Shown here in pieces: positions 63,689-64,000 of a stretch of DNA of 64,000 bases. Each line of letters starts with the position of its first letter. The stretch's first letter is position 1. The notes beneath the pieces are model-generated. The model saw only the letters and a program-made list of their open reading frames with translations, did no database searches and was not told the origin of the DNA. The stretch comes from Bdellovibrionales bacterium (GTDB lineage Bacteria > Bdellovibrionota > UBA1018 > CAIMNF01): positions 70,800 to 134,799 of the forward strand of contig JAFEAO010000001.1 of assembly GCA_018266375.1 (NCBI GenBank), written 5' to 3'. A program made the translations under genes and the position numbers.

Positions 63689-64000
63689 GCGCCTACGTTT
63701 CGAGCGGCCCGGCTATCGCGCTCATCGAGTTCAAATCCATCGCGCGTGGAATTACCGCGACCGACGTGATGGCCAAGAAGGCTCCCGTGATCATCCTCGA
63801 AGCGTCGCCTCTCTCACCAGGCAAGTACATGACCCTGATTGGTGGCGAAGTCGCCGACGTCGAAGAATCCCTCCAAGCCGGCATCGAGAAAGCCGGCGAT
63901 CTTTTGATCAACCAACTTTTCCTCCCGCAAGTTCATACCTCGATCCTTCCTGCCCTCTCCGGCAATTACCCAAAAGACAAAATCGAGTCGCTCGGCATCC
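63685..64000 (+). CDS. pduT: PduT-like tandem BMC shell protein, N-terminal part (cut by window edge)
   Basis: 105 visible residues, GTG start overlapping the pduS stop (GTGA). The first BMC domain shows IALIEFKSIARGITATDVM, SPGKYMTLIGGEVADV and a LPALSGNYPKDKIESLGI hinge like that of PduT, a pseudohexamer with a central 4Fe-4S cluster that passes electrons across the shell. The cluster-binding Cys would lie near the window end or beyond and is not visible. Adjacent pduS supports the call. Confidence 0.82.
   Translation, partial: MSAYVSSGPAIALIEFKSIARGITATDVMAKKAPVIILEASPLSPGKYMTLIGGEVADVEESLQAGIEKAGDLLINQLFLPQVHTSILPALSGNYPKDKIESLGI

Overview
The window looks like a chromosomal segment of a Gram-negative bacterium with a complex envelope. 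It carries FtsEX/EnvC, Tol, TolC/RND, many lipoproteins and a beta-barrel protein. The abundance of large secreted proteins of unknown family, the cell-wall-recycling gene and the large purine-degrading enzyme fit a Bdellovibrionota or deltaproteobacterial-type lineage. That placement is inference, because no rRNA or other phylogenetic marker was available apart from protein-coding genes. No rRNA, tRNA, CRISPR array, transposase or prophage was seen.

Layout. 1-17 kb: a truncated UDP-sugar dehydrogenase, lysS, a secreted esterase, a tal operon with a papain-like protease, a peptide-binding protein divergent from a GCKR/MurQ-like double-SIS protein, and a 1932-residue membrane protein ending near a J-domain. 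16.6-17.05 kb: the only gene-free stretch over 300 bases, holding two related foldback elements. 17-23.4 kb (minus strand): ftsE-ftsX-envC-ctp-xseA-SH3/OMP, a cell-separation operon. 23.4-28.2 kb (plus strand): a coupled membrane protein, then tolQ-tolR-tolA, a phosphatase-like protein and tolB; pal is not next to them. 28-42 kb: thiolase, aat with a ribosome-binding site buried in a hairpin, two tandem large secreted proteins, a frameshifted chromate transporter, a LysR regulator divergent from a DODA-type dioxygenase, a GT22-like mannosyltransferase and oligoendopeptidase F.

42.3-49.7 kb is the most unusual region. It is a three-gene purine-degradation operon. Gene one fuses a PuuD-type membrane urate oxidase to an amicyanin-like copper domain. 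Gene two is 5-hydroxyisourate hydrolase. Gene three encodes a 1563-residue protein joining malate synthase A, OHCU decarboxylase, a SxxK serine hydrolase and two allantoicase repeats. Together they could carry urate through allantoin, allantoate and glyoxylate to malate, with the serine hydrolase sitting where allantoinase would be expected.

49.8-57 kb: secreted proteins of unknown function, then a TolC/RND pair without an adaptor gene. 57.2-64 kb: a bacterial microcompartment operon for ethanolamine use (eutB, eutC, a 21-codon leader ORF, eutL, eutM, eutN, eutE), joined to PduS-like and PduT-like electron-transfer proteins and running off the window end.
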